A stretch of DNA of 64,000 bases from Adiantum capillus-veneris (lineage: Eukaryota > Streptophyta > Polypodiopsida > Polypodiales > Pteridaceae): NCBI GenBank assembly GCA_014529385.2, contig CM043945.1, positions 142,580,241 through 142,644,240 of the forward strand. The letters are read 5' to 3'. Under the pieces are notes generated by a model that saw only the letters and a list, made by a program, of their open reading frames with translations, was not told where the DNA came from and made no database searches. Numbering within the stretch: position 1 is the first letter of the stretch; every line of letters begins with the position of its first letter. The position numbers were made by a program, and so were the translations under genes. Positions 43,917-55,322 of the stretch are shown piece after piece.

Positions 43917-44143
43917 TGTTGGAATTAGGGTTGCTAAGAAATGCACACAACTTGGAGAAGACGAAGGAAGCTCAAGGCACACAATAGAGAGTGTGTTACT
44001 TAGTATGAAATGGAAAGATAGATATCCCTAGAGTGATGGGCGTTTATACAATGCTCGGGGGGAAAAACCTCCTAAAGAGGGAAAAAATGCCCCAGCGGTC
44101 CTAGTTTGTTCACACACATCACTACCACATGTATATGGTAACA
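43917..44143 (-). repeat. 3' LTR of COP2
   Basis: 227 bp, TGTTGGAATTAGGG to ATGGTAACA on the plus strand, matching 48796-49021 with scattered differences. Confidence 0.92.
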
Positions 44144-44156
44144 AATCCCCCTTGGA
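44144..44156 (-). other. Polypurine tract of COP2
   Basis: Minus strand CTCCAAGGGGGATT directly precedes the 3' LTR. Confidence 0.75.
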
Positions 44157-44218
44157 GTGATGCGGTGAACGAGAGCTGGCACATGAGTAAAGGGAAGTTC
44201 CATGCCCTGAGGACATGA

Positions 44219-46114
44219 TCACTCCACAAAGGGGAGTAAGTCCAAAGCATTGCGGAAAGCTTCAAGCTTCTCACAAGACAATGCCTTTGTGAAAAGATCT
44301 GCAAGGTTGTCCTGTGTTGGCACATAAGCCAAGATGATCTCTCCTACTGAGAGCCTCTCCCTGACATAGTGGTAGTGCACCTCAATGTGCTTTGTGCGAG
44401 CATGAAAAATTGGGTTCCTCACAACTGCCAATGCGCTCTGACTGTCAGTATAGATAGTTTTGGTAGTTTCCTGTCCAACACCCAAATCAGCCATGAGGCG
44501 TCTGATCCATACACAGTCAACCGTAGCTATGAAGATTTCTCTATACTCAACCTCACAACTCGAAGTGGCCATAGTAGGTTTCTTCTTGCTCAACCATGAT
44601 ATACATGAACTGCCAAGCATGAAACAAAAGCCACTTGTGGACACTCATGTGTCAAAACAACCAGCCCAATCTCAGTCCGAAAAAGCATGTAAGTCTGGCG
44701 GCAATGATCCCCCCTTAGGATGAAACAAGCCAAGATGTAAAGTGCCACTAAGGTAGCAAAAAATCCTCTTGATAGCCTGCCAATGCTTAGACCCTGGACT
44801 ATGCATAAATCTGCTGACCTGTGAGACTGCTAATTGAATATCTGGCCTCGTGTTGCATACATAAATGAGGCAGCCAACAGCAGTTTGGTAAAGAGTGACA
44901 TCAGCAGGATCACCAGCATCATGTAGACTCAAATTCAAACCTGTTTCCATGGGAGTGGCAATAGGTTTGCAATCCTCAAGTCCAAATTTACATAGCAATG
45001 TCTCTATGTAACTTTTCTGACACAAGGCAATACCACCATCACACTGCTTAAACGGTATACCCAAGTAATGATGCAACAGCCCCAAATCTTTCATCTTAAA
45101 AGTAGCATTCAAGTCAACCTTAAATTCAGCAATATGTATCTCATTTGGTCCAGTGATCAACAAATCATCGACATAAAGAACCACAATGAGAAGTACATCA
45201 CCCTCACACTTTACATACAATGTGCTTTCTGTTGGATTGTTACGAAAGCCTTGTATGACCAAATGAGTCACAGCTTTCTCATACCAAGCACGAGGAGATT
45301 GCTTCAACCCATACAAAGCCTTCTTACATCTGCACACTTTGTCTCTTGTCCTTTTATGACAAAACCGCGAGGCTGCATTACATAAACTTCTTCAAATATG
45401 TCACCATTCAAGAAAGTAGTAACAATGCATGATTGATGTATATCCCAACCAAAATGAGTGCCAATGCACATAGAAAATGCACAGTAGTCATACAACAAGT
45501 GGGAGAAAAAGTCTCTTCATAATCTATGCCTTTTTTCTATGCATAACCCTTTACAACAAGTTGAGCCTTATGTGGCGACCGATCTCACCATCCGGCTTGC
45601 ATTTCAACTGGTAAACCCACTTCGTACCAATGGCCTTTTTGCCAGGAGGCAAATCACATAAAGTCCATGTGTCATTTTCTATAAGTACATCATATTCTGA
45701 TTGCATGGCAGCCATCCAATTTTTTGAATTATGTGCTTCATCAAAAGACAAAGGCTCCTCAACATCATGGAAGCTAGACACAACCAAAGCATAACAATCT
45801 GATGCATAAGATGCATGGCGAGAGCCTGAACAAGTATGACTAGACAAAGGTGCATCCAATTTACTGTCACGCAAAGTGTGCACTAGCCATTTTGGCATAC
45901 CTCTAGCCTGCTCATTTTCAGCCCTTTCCTCATCAAGTACATCATGTACATATGCATCAGTAATAGGCTGATCTGTAACATTTTCAGAAACCCCCATAGG
46001 CTGTATAGTTGCCTCATTGGAAATCACATTCATATTTCCACTACTTGAAAGAGGCAACAAAGTGTCATAAATGTCCTGTGAGCTTACATTACTGTCTCTA
46101 GTACATGACAGCAA
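44219..46114 (-). pseudogene. Copia RT and RNase H (COP2)
   Basis: Frames at 46114-45551, 45498-45304, 45337-44672 and 44644-44219. A linker (ARGMPKWLVHTLRDSKL) is followed by the RT start (WMAAMQSEYDVLIENDTWTL, GKKAIGTKWVYQLK), a degraded motif-A segment with several stops near 45340-45550, ALYGLKQSPRAWYEK and VVLYVDDLLITG (catalytic Asp pair). RNase H has ATSSCEVEYREIF, IYTDSQSALAVVRNPIFHAR and LADLFTKAL. A stop at about 44672 separates RT from RNase H. It is non-functional as read. Confidence 0.87.
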
Positions 46115-46950
46115 GGGCTGATAGAATCTTCCACAAACACTACATCCCGTGAAACCAGAATACGCTTTGTTTGCGGATGATATAACCTGTAACCTTTTCT
46201 TTCAACACTATAACCAACAAAAATACATTTGACAGCCTTATCATCCAATTTTTTGCGCTCTGTTTGTGGCACCAAAGCATATGCCAAACAGCCAAAAACA
46301 TGCATGTGCTCAATGGAAGGCTTTCTATCATGCCACGCTTCATATGGATTAATAGACTGCAAAGCTTTCATAGGACACCTGTTAAGTACATAAGTGGCAC
46401 ACATGATGGCCTCAAGACAAAAAGAATGCGACAAAGCTTGACTTTTGACCATACATCGTGCCATTTCCGTCAATGACCTATTTTTCCTCTCAGCAACACC
46501 ATTTTTATGAGGTGTATAAGGCACTATACATTGGTGTTTTATCCCTGCACGACTAGCCAGAAATGCATTAAAGTCATGAGACATATACTTCCCCCCTCGA
46601 TCGGAACGGAGGGTGCCCATAGTACATTTTGAGACATTTTCAGCCATAGCCAGAAATTATTTGAAGCACATAAAAACTTCGGACTTCGCTTTACACATGC
46701 ATGCCTGGAGTAATCATTAATGAAAGTCACAAAGTAAAGGTAATTGCCGAAGGACGCAGTTTGCATGGGCCCACAAACATCACTATGCACAAGCTACAAC
46801 CTGCATGTGGCCCGAACTGAACAATCCTTTGGAAACTTAGAACGCTGCATCTTACCCAAAATACAGCCTTCACAAACATGTTTGACAGGTGCTTCAAGAG
46901 GTGGCAAAGAAGCAACCATATCAGATTTCTATAAATGCAGCAAACTGGAA
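46084..46950 (-). pseudogene. Copia integrase (COP2)
   Basis: Zinc-binding remnant near 46860-46880, then HSDVCGPMQTASFGNYLYF (Asp), LRSDRGGKYMSHDFNAF (Asp), YTPHKNGVAERKNRSLTEMA (Glu), FGCLAYALVP and KCIFVGYSVERKGYRL. The catalytic triad is present but split by a frameshift near 46640-46700. Confidence 0.85.
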
Positions 46951-47030
46951 AAATTCAGAAGACCAAAACGTGCATGCCAAAGTTTTGCATCTGAAATAGC
47001 CCTTGAATCTGCAACCGCATTTGCAAAATT

Positions 47031-47513
47031 TTATCCACACTTGTCATACAAAGTGAGCTTATACAGCCCATGGCACAAAAGGCTAGATGCAACAATTTCA
47101 TCACCAAAACTGAGATCATCAACTGTACATATGGCATCCACAAATTTGACTACAAGTCCAAGTCTAGCAAGTGCGGATACAGACAAGATATTCTTCTTGA
47201 TCCCAGGTACATAAACTGCATCAACAAGTGTGAAGGAACTACCATTTGCAGCAGTGAGCACAATTTTTCCAACTTCCTGAACCAGATAAGAGGCATTGTT
47301 GGCACAAGTGACTGAATTCCCATGAGGGACAGACTCGAGAGAGGTAAACAATTCACGATGTGAGGTAATGTGCTTTGTAGCACCACTGTCAAAATACCAC
47401 ACATGTGAATCTGCAGCAACTGACAAGCATGCATCATGGACAGCAGGATTGTAAGTGCACTCTATGCTAAAAGCCCATTCTGTATCAACTTCAACAACAC
47501 AGTCTCCTTTCAC
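47031..47513 (-). pseudogene. Copia aspartic protease (COP2)
   Basis: A 160-codon open frame with HVWYFDSGATKHITSHREL (the active-site DSGA), then VGKIVLTAANGSSFTLVDAV and YVPGIKKNILSVSALARLGL. It is a typical copia protease followed by the pre-integrase spacer. Confidence 0.87.
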
Positions 47514-47599
47514 AAAAACTCAACAATGGCTGCATTTGTAGTGGAAACAGCATTTGCAGTGGAACCACCCTCTTTCTTATTAGCCTCTTTGGCCTTCAA

Positions 47600-48435
47600 C
47601 TTAGGACACGACTTGATCAAGTGATCATTAGCTTTACAATAATGGCAACGCATCTTCTTCTTGCCCTTATCACCAGAATTTCGAGACGAATTTCTGCCAG
47701 CAGAAGCATTAGGAACAGAATTTTTGCCACTCGCAGCAGAACCATAAGAAGTGGTTGCATTACTGTTACCACCCTTTCTTTGAGAAGCAATAAAAGCCTG
47801 TTCAATTGCACACTACCTAGTCCTATTTTTTCTGGAAAGTGACTCTTGCAACAGCAATGTGCATAATGCATCAAACTTGACAACTTCAAGATTTCCTTGG
47901 GTCATCAGTCTCCAAGTACTAGCAAAAGTGAGGTAGGAATCTGGTAAGGCATCAAGAATAGTCTACACAAGGGAGCTGTCTGAAATGACTTCACCTACAG
48001 AAATAAGTTGCTCATTGATATCCTTGACACCAGCTCTTTACGCAACAAAGCAATTTTAGCCTCATTGCGGCTTGCATAAAGACCTGCTAGAATACCCCAA
48101 GCCTATTTTGCAGATTTGGCTGAACGAATGTGAGGAACAATGGTGCGCTTCATAGAAAAGGCAATCAATTCATGAGCCTACACATCCTTTACATCCCAAC
48201 GAGCTTGTTCTGCCATAGGCAAAACAACTCTAATAGCAACAATCCTTGCAGCAAGACCTGCAACATCGCCTACATCCTTAGAACCAGGACGTACATCAAT
48301 GCCCTGCACAATGTTCCAGACGCCCTTTGACACAAGAACATGTTGCATCATATAATCCCACATAGGGTAGCTTTCCCCATCCAACCTGTCCTCAGCAGCA
48401 AACATCTTGAACACATCTGTGTTGTTGTCAGCCAT
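47600..48435 (-). pseudogene. Copia gag with zinc knuckle (COP2)
   Basis: Starts MADNNTDVFKMFAAEDRLDG at 48435. Its first part is intact (SYPMWDYMMQHVLVSKGVWN, ARWDVKDV), followed by stops and shifts. The CCHC knuckle CHYCKANDHLIKSC is readable at about 47610-47652. Confidence 0.82.
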
Positions 48436-48781
48436 GGTAAATGTTTCACTTGATGTGAAAACTGCCCGAAAATAGGAGAAACGGAGCGGGAACAAACACG
48501 TATATAGCACAAACCGTAGAAGGCTATGAGGCACCTGTTATGCAAAAAATGGCACTGAAAAAAATTTTGCACAAAATGACGAAATAGCCTGTGCAGTACT
48601 GCCTGTAGTGGAAACGGAGGCCGAAATGAGCCCAAATCAAAAATATGAGCACACTAAACTCTACGAGCTCCCCCAAAAATTTTGTCGACCTATGAACGCT
48701 TGCCAAAGCTCACTGAAAGCGGAGAAAGTGAGAAGGCGTGTGCTGGAGCAGCTGGCGACTAAGTCTAGGAGGACACAACTT

Positions 48782-48794
48782 GCTCTAATAGCAA
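48782..48794 (-). other. Primer-binding site of COP2, degenerate
   Basis: TTGCTATTAGAGC next to the LTR end. It is related to the initiator-Met complement TGGTATCAGAGC with changes. Confidence 0.6.
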
Positions 48795-48795
48795 T

Positions 48796-49021
48796 TGTTG
48801 GAATTAGGGTTGCTAAGAAATGCACACATCTTGGAGAAGATGAAGGAAGCTCAAGGCACACAATAGAGAGTGTGTTACCTAGTATGCAATGGAAAGATAG
48901 ATAGCCCTAGAGTGATGGGCGTATATACAATGCTCGGGGAAAAACCCTCCTAAAGAGAGAAAAAATGCCCCGGCGGTCCTAGTGTGTTCACACACATCAC
49001 TACCACATGTATATGGTAACA
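48796..49021 (-). repeat. 5' LTR of COP2
   Basis: 226 bp, pairing with 43917-44143. Confidence 0.92.
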
Positions 49022-49741
49022 ACCAAAGTGTGGGCATCCTCCTATTATTAAAGCTTTGGCTAAGGCCTATAAAGGTAAAATGGGAGAGTGACCTAGGTCA
49101 TTGCCTTATGCTTTATGGGCTGATCGTACAACTCATAGCCCAGTTACTGGTTATATGACTTTTGAGTTGATGTATGGTTAGAAACCTATAATGCCAATTG
49201 AGGATGTAATTTCCACATGGAATGTATTGCCTTGGGAAGATGGAATGAGTTAGCAAGACCTTCTTGCTTTGCACATACAACGGTTAGAAAAAAGGCCCCA
49301 ATATATTGAGATTGCAGTAGCGCGATTGAAAGATGCAAGGTTAAAAAATAAAGACAGATTTGATAAGAGGCATAGGCTTAGACCTAAAGCTATTGAGAAA
49401 GGTGATTGGGTGTTGGTGTATGACAATAGTCTTGAAAAAAAACATTCAACAATAAGAAAGCTTTCAAAGAGATGGTTTGGTCCTTACGTGGTTCAGCATG
49501 TACATGGGAATCCAACTTATACCTTGCATGAATTAGATGGGACAAAAATGAAGATTCCCATCGTAGGGAAAAGAATCAAGTTATTCAAAAGGAGAGGTGA
49601 TACAGATCCCTTTGATCCATAGGAAGGTCAGAATGAAGGCTTTGATGAGAATGTTATGGATGTGGATGATGAACAAGAGGATGATGCATTAGATTTTTCT
49701 AGAAGTGATGATGACATGGATATGTATGTTGACTTAAATGA
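49022..49741 (+). pseudogene. FGY-b integrase, C-terminal part
   Basis: Resumes after COP2. A shifted core end (APLIVQL-type frame, WADRTTHSPVTGYM) is followed by an open C-terminal domain: ARLKDARLKNKDRFDKRHRL, KGDWVLVYDNSLEKKHS, KRWFGPYVVQHVHGNPTY and LHELDGTKMKIPIVGKRI. A stop is followed by an Asp/Glu-rich tail ending at TGA (49739). It is nearly the same as FGY-a 17762-18190. Confidence 0.83.
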
Positions 49742-49805
49742 AGACTGAACCTGCAAAAGGTATATGTGGCACATGCCCGAGGATGTGCAGGTTAGAGGGG
49801 GTGGA

Positions 49806-50847
49806 TGTGGTGCCGTGGCACAGACATAATCTTAAAACTAAAATATCTACCTCACTCTGAATGCTTTTGTTATGTGGGACCGAATGCTATAACGTACATA
49901 GTGTGATATATGCAAAAATAGATGACACGATTGCAGTTGTGTACATACCTTGTCGTGCGGATGAGGCCCTAGATGTGGCACTATGGCATGATTTTTCACA
50001 TAATTATATTCCTATTTTTATTTAGAAATGTACAAATGTCAAGTGTATTGAAGTGGCACGCTCGTTTTGCCTAGAAAGTTCAATGCAAGCAATCTCGACC
50101 AAAAATAGAAGGTTTCATACGTGGGCATAAAAGACGTGTCCAAAGTGCTTACCAAGTGGTAATATGAGGTTCAACATGAAATTTTATTTGAATGGAATTT
50201 TCCCATAAATTTTGGAATTTTTCCCAGCTCGTTTGGGCTTTTTACGAACAAAAAGGGACATTTTTGTGTTAAAAATAGCTATTAATCACCATAAGATGGT
50301 CAAACATAGCCTAAAAATAACTCAAAATGCCACAGCAACTATGATTCCATCTTTGCTTACATTGTGTGGGAAATTTTAGATCCAAGAATGAGCTCATTTG
50401 GGTACATGAGCAACGAGATACAGCCATTCCTTTACAATGTGCTAGTGCAGTCCCGTGCTGCTTCCACTACATGATGGTTGAGGCTGTGAGGCCTCCAATT
50501 AGGGTTTCCCCTCCTAAAATAACTACTTGGGATTCTCCAATGAAGTACTAAAGCTTCCATGAAATGGTCACAACAAAGAATCAAAGCGTATATTTAGGGT
50601 TTTCAATAGGTCGAATGAGCATTGCATCTACATGCAATTCGGAGCGAGGCTACACCTAATCATCACACACACAAGAGTTTTGAGTTAATCTTGGTTCTTT
50701 TTCAAAGTGGAAATTTCATGGCTGGAATTTTGTTCTTTTTTTGTGTGTTGTTAGCTTCAAATCATCTACGCCTTTCTTGATTTTTTCTACGAATCCTCAA
50801 AGTCAGAGGCCCGGCACTTTCCTAGTCACACTATGCACTTCTTGACA
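49806..50847 (+). repeat. 3' LTR of FGY-b
   Basis: Follows the polypurine tract TTAGAGGGGGTGGA. It begins TGTGGTGCCGTGGCAC and ends CTTCTTGACA. It aligns with 31455-32487 through the shared CGCTCGTTTTGCCTAGAAAG and GAGGCCTCCAATTAGGG blocks. Confidence 0.87.
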
Positions 50848-51732
50848 CCGTGTGAATCGGATCCAATGCATGGGTATAAATTAAAATAAATCAAAGTAAA
50901 AAAAGACAAAATTCATCATCAGCATTGTTAATGTCCTGATGGTCTGAGAAAATATTGTAGCGGTCACTACCGAGCTTGTGAATGTCCGTTTTTGTAAGCA
51001 GTCGGACTGGGAGGGGGGAAGAGAGACAAAGTGGGAGGTGGGAGAGCATTAGACAATGTACACTTCTAGTATAGGTGGACTCTGAAGGCTACTATGAATC
51101 TTGCTCATCAGGAGTTGGCATTGCAGAGCGAGAGGGAGTGTGAGTCAAAAAAGGGAGTTTGTGGCCCTTCAATTCTTAGAGATGCAAAAAAACTGCTAAT
51201 ATTTTATGCTTCATTTGAGTCTTGGGCCAAAAGACCTTAAATTCTTAGAGATCAAAAACCTTGGCAAAGTTTCCTGCACTCAAGTGAGTCAACATGACAC
51301 ACACACATGAACAAAGAAGCCCAAAGGAAGCTCGTAGTGAACTGCATGCGCACCGTTTCATACAATCGGTCAAGGATGAACTGCTGCAACAGGGAGGCCT
51401 TCCATTTGAGTGCTAGAGAGAAGACGGAGAGAGAGAGAGAGAGAGAGTGAGACTTTTATCAGCACATGTGTTTTTGGGTGGGGTGTACTTACCTTGACAG
51501 AGCACGCAAGGTGGAATAAAAATCTAGCACATCTACTCCCTTGATCTTTGAGATATTTCTTGAGGAGTTGTATTTCAAACACAAAAAGACTATCCCCTAC
51601 ATGGTTTGTTTTTGTTTCTAATTCACGTACATACCTACACCTACTTGAGCATGGGTAGCGGAGATCCAAGCTAGTGAAGAGAAACCATGAACTAGTCTTC
51701 CTAGAAAGGAAAGTTCTTGGATAGCTTATGCA
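50848..51732. other. Non-coding spacer
   Basis: No recognisable gene. It contains a short (GA)n at 51430-51448, a repeated AATTCTTAGAGAT pair (51171 and 51240) and, near 50965, the patch similar to 31315. Confidence 0.45.
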
Positions 51733-53225
51733 ATGCAGAATGGCTCAAAGGAGAAGCTAAAAATAAGGAATATCACATGCAACCAAATCTTCCACGGGGA
51801 GCCCACCTATATAAAGGAGGTTGGGAGGAGTATCTTCAGTCTAGTTTCCCCTAGTTCTTACAGAGTAGTACAAGCACCCAAATGGAGTACTCACATAACT
51901 GAGTACTTAAAAAACAAGACCTTCCTAGAGAGATGGGGTAATGCAAGAATGAGAACTGTAGCAGAACAAGCAAAACATTATCTACTAATTGCAAACCAAT
52001 TGTATAGGCGAGGTAAGGACGAACAACTACGATTGTGTGCTATGGAAAGTGGATATTTCTTTATCCTAGAACAAGCACACTCGGGCCAGCCAGGGGGACA
52101 TTTCTTTGCTAATAAAACGGCAAAGGCCGTACTTCATTCAAGCATATGGTGGCCAACCCTGCATAGGGATGCAGAGGTCTATTTCAAACGATGTCATAAA
52201 TATCAACGCACAAAACCACCCCTACAGAGAGATGAAATGCCATTACAGCCAATGATGGAAGTATGCACTTTTTCCAAATGGGGCATCGACTTTATTGGCC
52301 CCATCATACCACCTACATATAGGTCGCATGCACAATACGTCATAGAAGCAACAGATTACATGACTAACTGGGCAGAAGCAAAGGCAACACAGAAAAATGA
52401 TGCACGGACTACGTCCTAGTTCCTTTTCAAACATATCTTTATCAGATATGGTCTACCCATTGAAATAGTGAGTGATAGAGGAACACACTTTTTGAACAAC
52501 GTCATTGAAAGCTTACTTGTTGAATTCATGGTGATCCAAATCAGCACCCTATCACCCACAAGCTAGTGGACAAGCCAAGAGCACCAATAAAATCTTATGC
52601 TTGGTGCTCATCAAAATAGTCAATGACTCAAGAAATGATTGGGACCAAAAGCTACACACTGTATTATGGGCTTATAGAGAGTATATTTTAAAACTTACAT
52701 CAGGACCACTCCTTTTAACCTTGTGTTTGGGATTAATACAATTTCACCCATGAAATAACTTAATTAAAACACTACGAGTTGCAACACAATTAGGATGGAT
52801 GGGAAACGAGCTATCAAAGATACTAGACACCCTGGAGCAATTAGATGAAACCAGAGTGAGAGCGGTAGCCGAGATATACACTTAGAAAAGACAAATAAAA
52901 GCTTTCCATGATCAACATGTGATTAGCAAAGAGTTCCAAAAAGGGGATTACGTTTTGGTGTATACCCTCAAACAACACTCCAAAAAACCCAAAAACCGAG
53001 GGATGGAGACTTTTGTAATACATGATATATCACAAAGTGGTGCCATCAAGCTTGCAACATTTGTAGAAGAGGAGATGCCTAATTGGATGAATGGCTGCAG
53101 TTTTTTTTAAAAATCTTCTTCCACTGAAACCAGAAGAACTCCAAACAATACATGCAACAGGTCAGCACAGAAGACGAGCCCATGACATTCGGGAACATGC
53201 ACAGCAAGAAGCCAAAATCAGAATA
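51733..53225 (+). pseudogene. Ty3/gypsy integrase of a different lineage (GYP8)
   Basis: An open frame to 52419, then many stops. It begins in the RNase H to integrase linker (AKHYLLIANQLYRRGKDEQL). Zinc-binding domain: HSGQPGGHFFANKTAKAVL, with CHKYQR replacing the CxxC. Core: FSKWGIDFIGPIIPPTYRSH, ATDYMTNWAEAKA, IEIVSDRGTHFLN (two Asp). The segment with the Glu is decayed. The C-terminal block is YVLVYTLKQHSKKPKNRGM, then SGAIKLATFVEEEMPNWMNG. It differs from both the Tat and FGY families here. Confidence 0.8.
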
Positions 53226-53309
53226 TTAAAGTGGAAGGAGAGGGAGAACCTTTAGCGATATAACCAACATTACAATTGTAACAATTCCCCTCCAATAACA
53301 TCCATACAA

Positions 53310-54213
53310 ATGGAGGCTACATGGTTAGGTGGCATAAATCTACGCATTATGTTGCAACTTGTGGATGGCACCACCGAGCGGGCATTAGTGGACACGGGGG
53401 CAAGAGCAAATGTTGTCAAGTATTCCACTTTCATGAAGTTAACAAAGGAAGCTCTAATGCAAAATTTTTATACTACGAGGATAAGAATCTTAATGAAGCA
53501 ATTATTTTGGGAGTTCCATAGATGCACACTTATGAAGCCACGCCAAATTGGCATGATAATACCTTGCAGCTAAGATATAAGATGACAAATCTTTTTCCAC
53601 ACCATTTGTACAAACAAACTATGTATGGGAACCTCTCCAATCAACACCTGCTCCAATCCAGCGATGTTCTCAAACGATTTTCAGGAAAATTTGGGTTTAA
53701 AAAGTCTATTATGCAAACCAATCTGGAGACCTTATGGATACCCAAACAACATGGCAATGCAAGTCAACCCACCATGCATCAACAAAAACCCACCCTCGAC
53801 AAACCACCCAAGGATTTTTTCAAGCAACCTAGGCCAATCCAATCTCAACATCGACAACCACAAAAAGTCAAGTGGGTATGGAAACCAAAACCACCTCGCT
53901 CACTGGACGCCTCGACCCAAAAGTCCACACCAAAGCAATTTCAGTGGCAACCAAAACAGAGCCCTCAATTGCCAGACAATGCAATGTCACGACTTTAAGA
54001 GGCCACTGTCAAACAAAGGTGTGTCTTCTCCAATTACTTTTGTTCGGACCACGCAGCTTCAACCTAACCTCACCATCAAAAGCCATTGAACTTATTTTTC
54101 AAAACCCATATCTTACACAGCACTTGCTTACCCCATGCATATCCTCAATTCACATCATAGAGCCACAATATACGGCTATGCATAGACACATACTTCGTAC
54201 ACATGCACTTTGA
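53310..54213 (+). pseudogene. Retropepsin-like and Pro/Gln-rich segment 3' of an integrase (GYP8)
   Basis: In two frames: GTTERALVDTGARANVV (the DTGA active-site motif) and, after a shift, AIILGVP with a TAG where Trp is expected, then MHTYEATPNWHDNTLQL. This is the usual end of a gypsy protease domain. A basic Gln/Pro-rich stretch follows (KQPRPIQSQHRQPQKVKWVW). Protease normally precedes RT; here it lies downstream of integrase with no LTR between. It may be a second fragment of the same family joined in tandem, or a rearranged element. Confidence 0.55.
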
Positions 54214-54221
54214 CACATGTT

Positions 54222-54575
54222 CGCTGAATCCAAGATCTGATCAATGAATGGAAGAGGATATGGGTTCTTCTTAGTGGTGGATGCATTTAAGGGTTTAAAA
54301 TCTACACAAATTCTCCACTTTCCATCCTTCTTTGGACTGACTACTATTGGACTCACCCATTCTGTGGTTTCCACTGGGACTATGAACCCTGCCTTCAATA
54401 ACTTGTCCACCTCTTCCCGCAAGGCTTCCATCTGCTCTTGACCCATCCTTCTTTGCCTTTGTCGCACTGGCTTAGCAACTTCTTTTAGCTCTATATGCAT
54501 CTCTTTGTCCTTGAACCCTCTGATCTCTTCATATGAAGTAATGAACAAATCAGGAAAACTAGCCAGCATGTGCAA
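54222..54575 (-). pseudogene. RT N-terminal part (GYP3)
   Basis: The approach region (RQRRMGQEQMEALREEVDKL) and RT fingers (LLKAGFIVPVETTEWVSPIV, VSPKKDGKWRICVDFKPLNA, PYPLPFIDQILDS) are read. The domain ends before the catalytic Asp motifs at the junction near 54222. Confidence 0.83.
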
Positions 54576-54584
54576 ATATATCTC

Positions 54585-55295
54585 CTACTCCATAGCTGAG
54601 AGGTCTCCACTGATCATTTGTGTCATCAATTCCTGCTTCTTTGACAAAACAACCTTGGTTTGCATCAGCCCTTCAATCACTTCATAAGGCCCTTCACTTT
54701 CATCTTCAATCTCATTTGCAAAAGCAACTAAACCAGACTCATGTATTTCTTTGTCCATCAAAAGAAATGCAACATCAACATCCTCATCACTGCTGGTAGT
54801 ACTATCATTGTCCTCATCAGTCACTGTGGAATAGTCTTCATCAGTAGACTCATCCACGTCTTCATAAAGCTCTTCTAATACCTTCCTTGTATCCATATTA
54901 TATAGCTTCTTGGCACCTGTCTTTCCATAGAGGCTAATCGTACCACGTCTCCAATCCTGAATAGCCCCCACTGCACGTAACCATGGTCTGCCCAGTATAA
55001 TAGGATATGCTCCCAACCCTGCTGGCATCACATGAAAATCAACCACCGCCTTTGCATCATACGCCTCCACTTCTAAGCTCTTTACAACACCCAAACATTT
55101 TACTTCTTGATGGTTTGCCAATCTGATCCGAAAGCCTGACACCCCAGTCACTGTAAGACCCATCTTCTCAATGCATGAGTGTGTTATGACACATATTTGG
55201 GCTCCGCCATCCACATAACCTTGTCCCAGATTTTTTCTTTTGTGCCACACATCTACTATTGGGAAAATGTCTGGTAGCTCATCCATTGCCAACAC
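54585..55295 (-). pseudogene. Aspartic protease (GYP3)
   Basis: A 236-codon frame: GYVDGGAQICVITHSCIEKM (the DGGA signature also seen in TAT1), VKCLGVVKSLEVEAYDAKAV, YPIILGRPWLRAVGAIQDW, then a long Asp/Glu/Ser/Thr-rich linker before RT. One stop separates it from gag and one from RT. Confidence 0.85.
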
Positions 55296-55322
55296 CTTTA
55301 CTGAACCTCTCTCTGGCTCTTT

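Larger units (their letters stand above)
43917..49021 (-). mobile_element. Ty1/copia element COP2, both LTRs present
   Basis: A 5105-bp element in the integrase of FGY-b. LTRs of 227 and 226 bp (TGTTGG...TAACA) flank a complete set on the minus strand: primer site, gag, zinc knuckle, protease, integrase, RT, RNase H, polypurine tract. The coding region carries several stops and frameshifts, so it is inactive. Confidence 0.93.
31455..50847 (+). mobile_element. Ty3/gypsy element FGY-b with hAT and copia insertions
   Basis: Two LTRs of about 1.03 kb (31455-32487 and 49806-50847) bracket gag, RT, RNase H and integrase in one orientation. The interior is split by an 8.0-kb hAT element and a 5.1-kb copia element, so the element itself is only about 6.2 kb. 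Protease is deleted. No clear target duplication is seen around the LTRs. Confidence 0.85.

Noticed and set aside
48608-48904. Plus-strand frame across the COP2 leader and LTR
   Set aside because: It crosses the primer site and LTR boundary and has no motif.
53625-54213. A second plus-strand frame overlapping the GYP8 segment
   Set aside because: Rich in Asn, Pro and His, and an alternative frame of the Gln/Pro-rich stretch; only one of the frames shows protease-like context.
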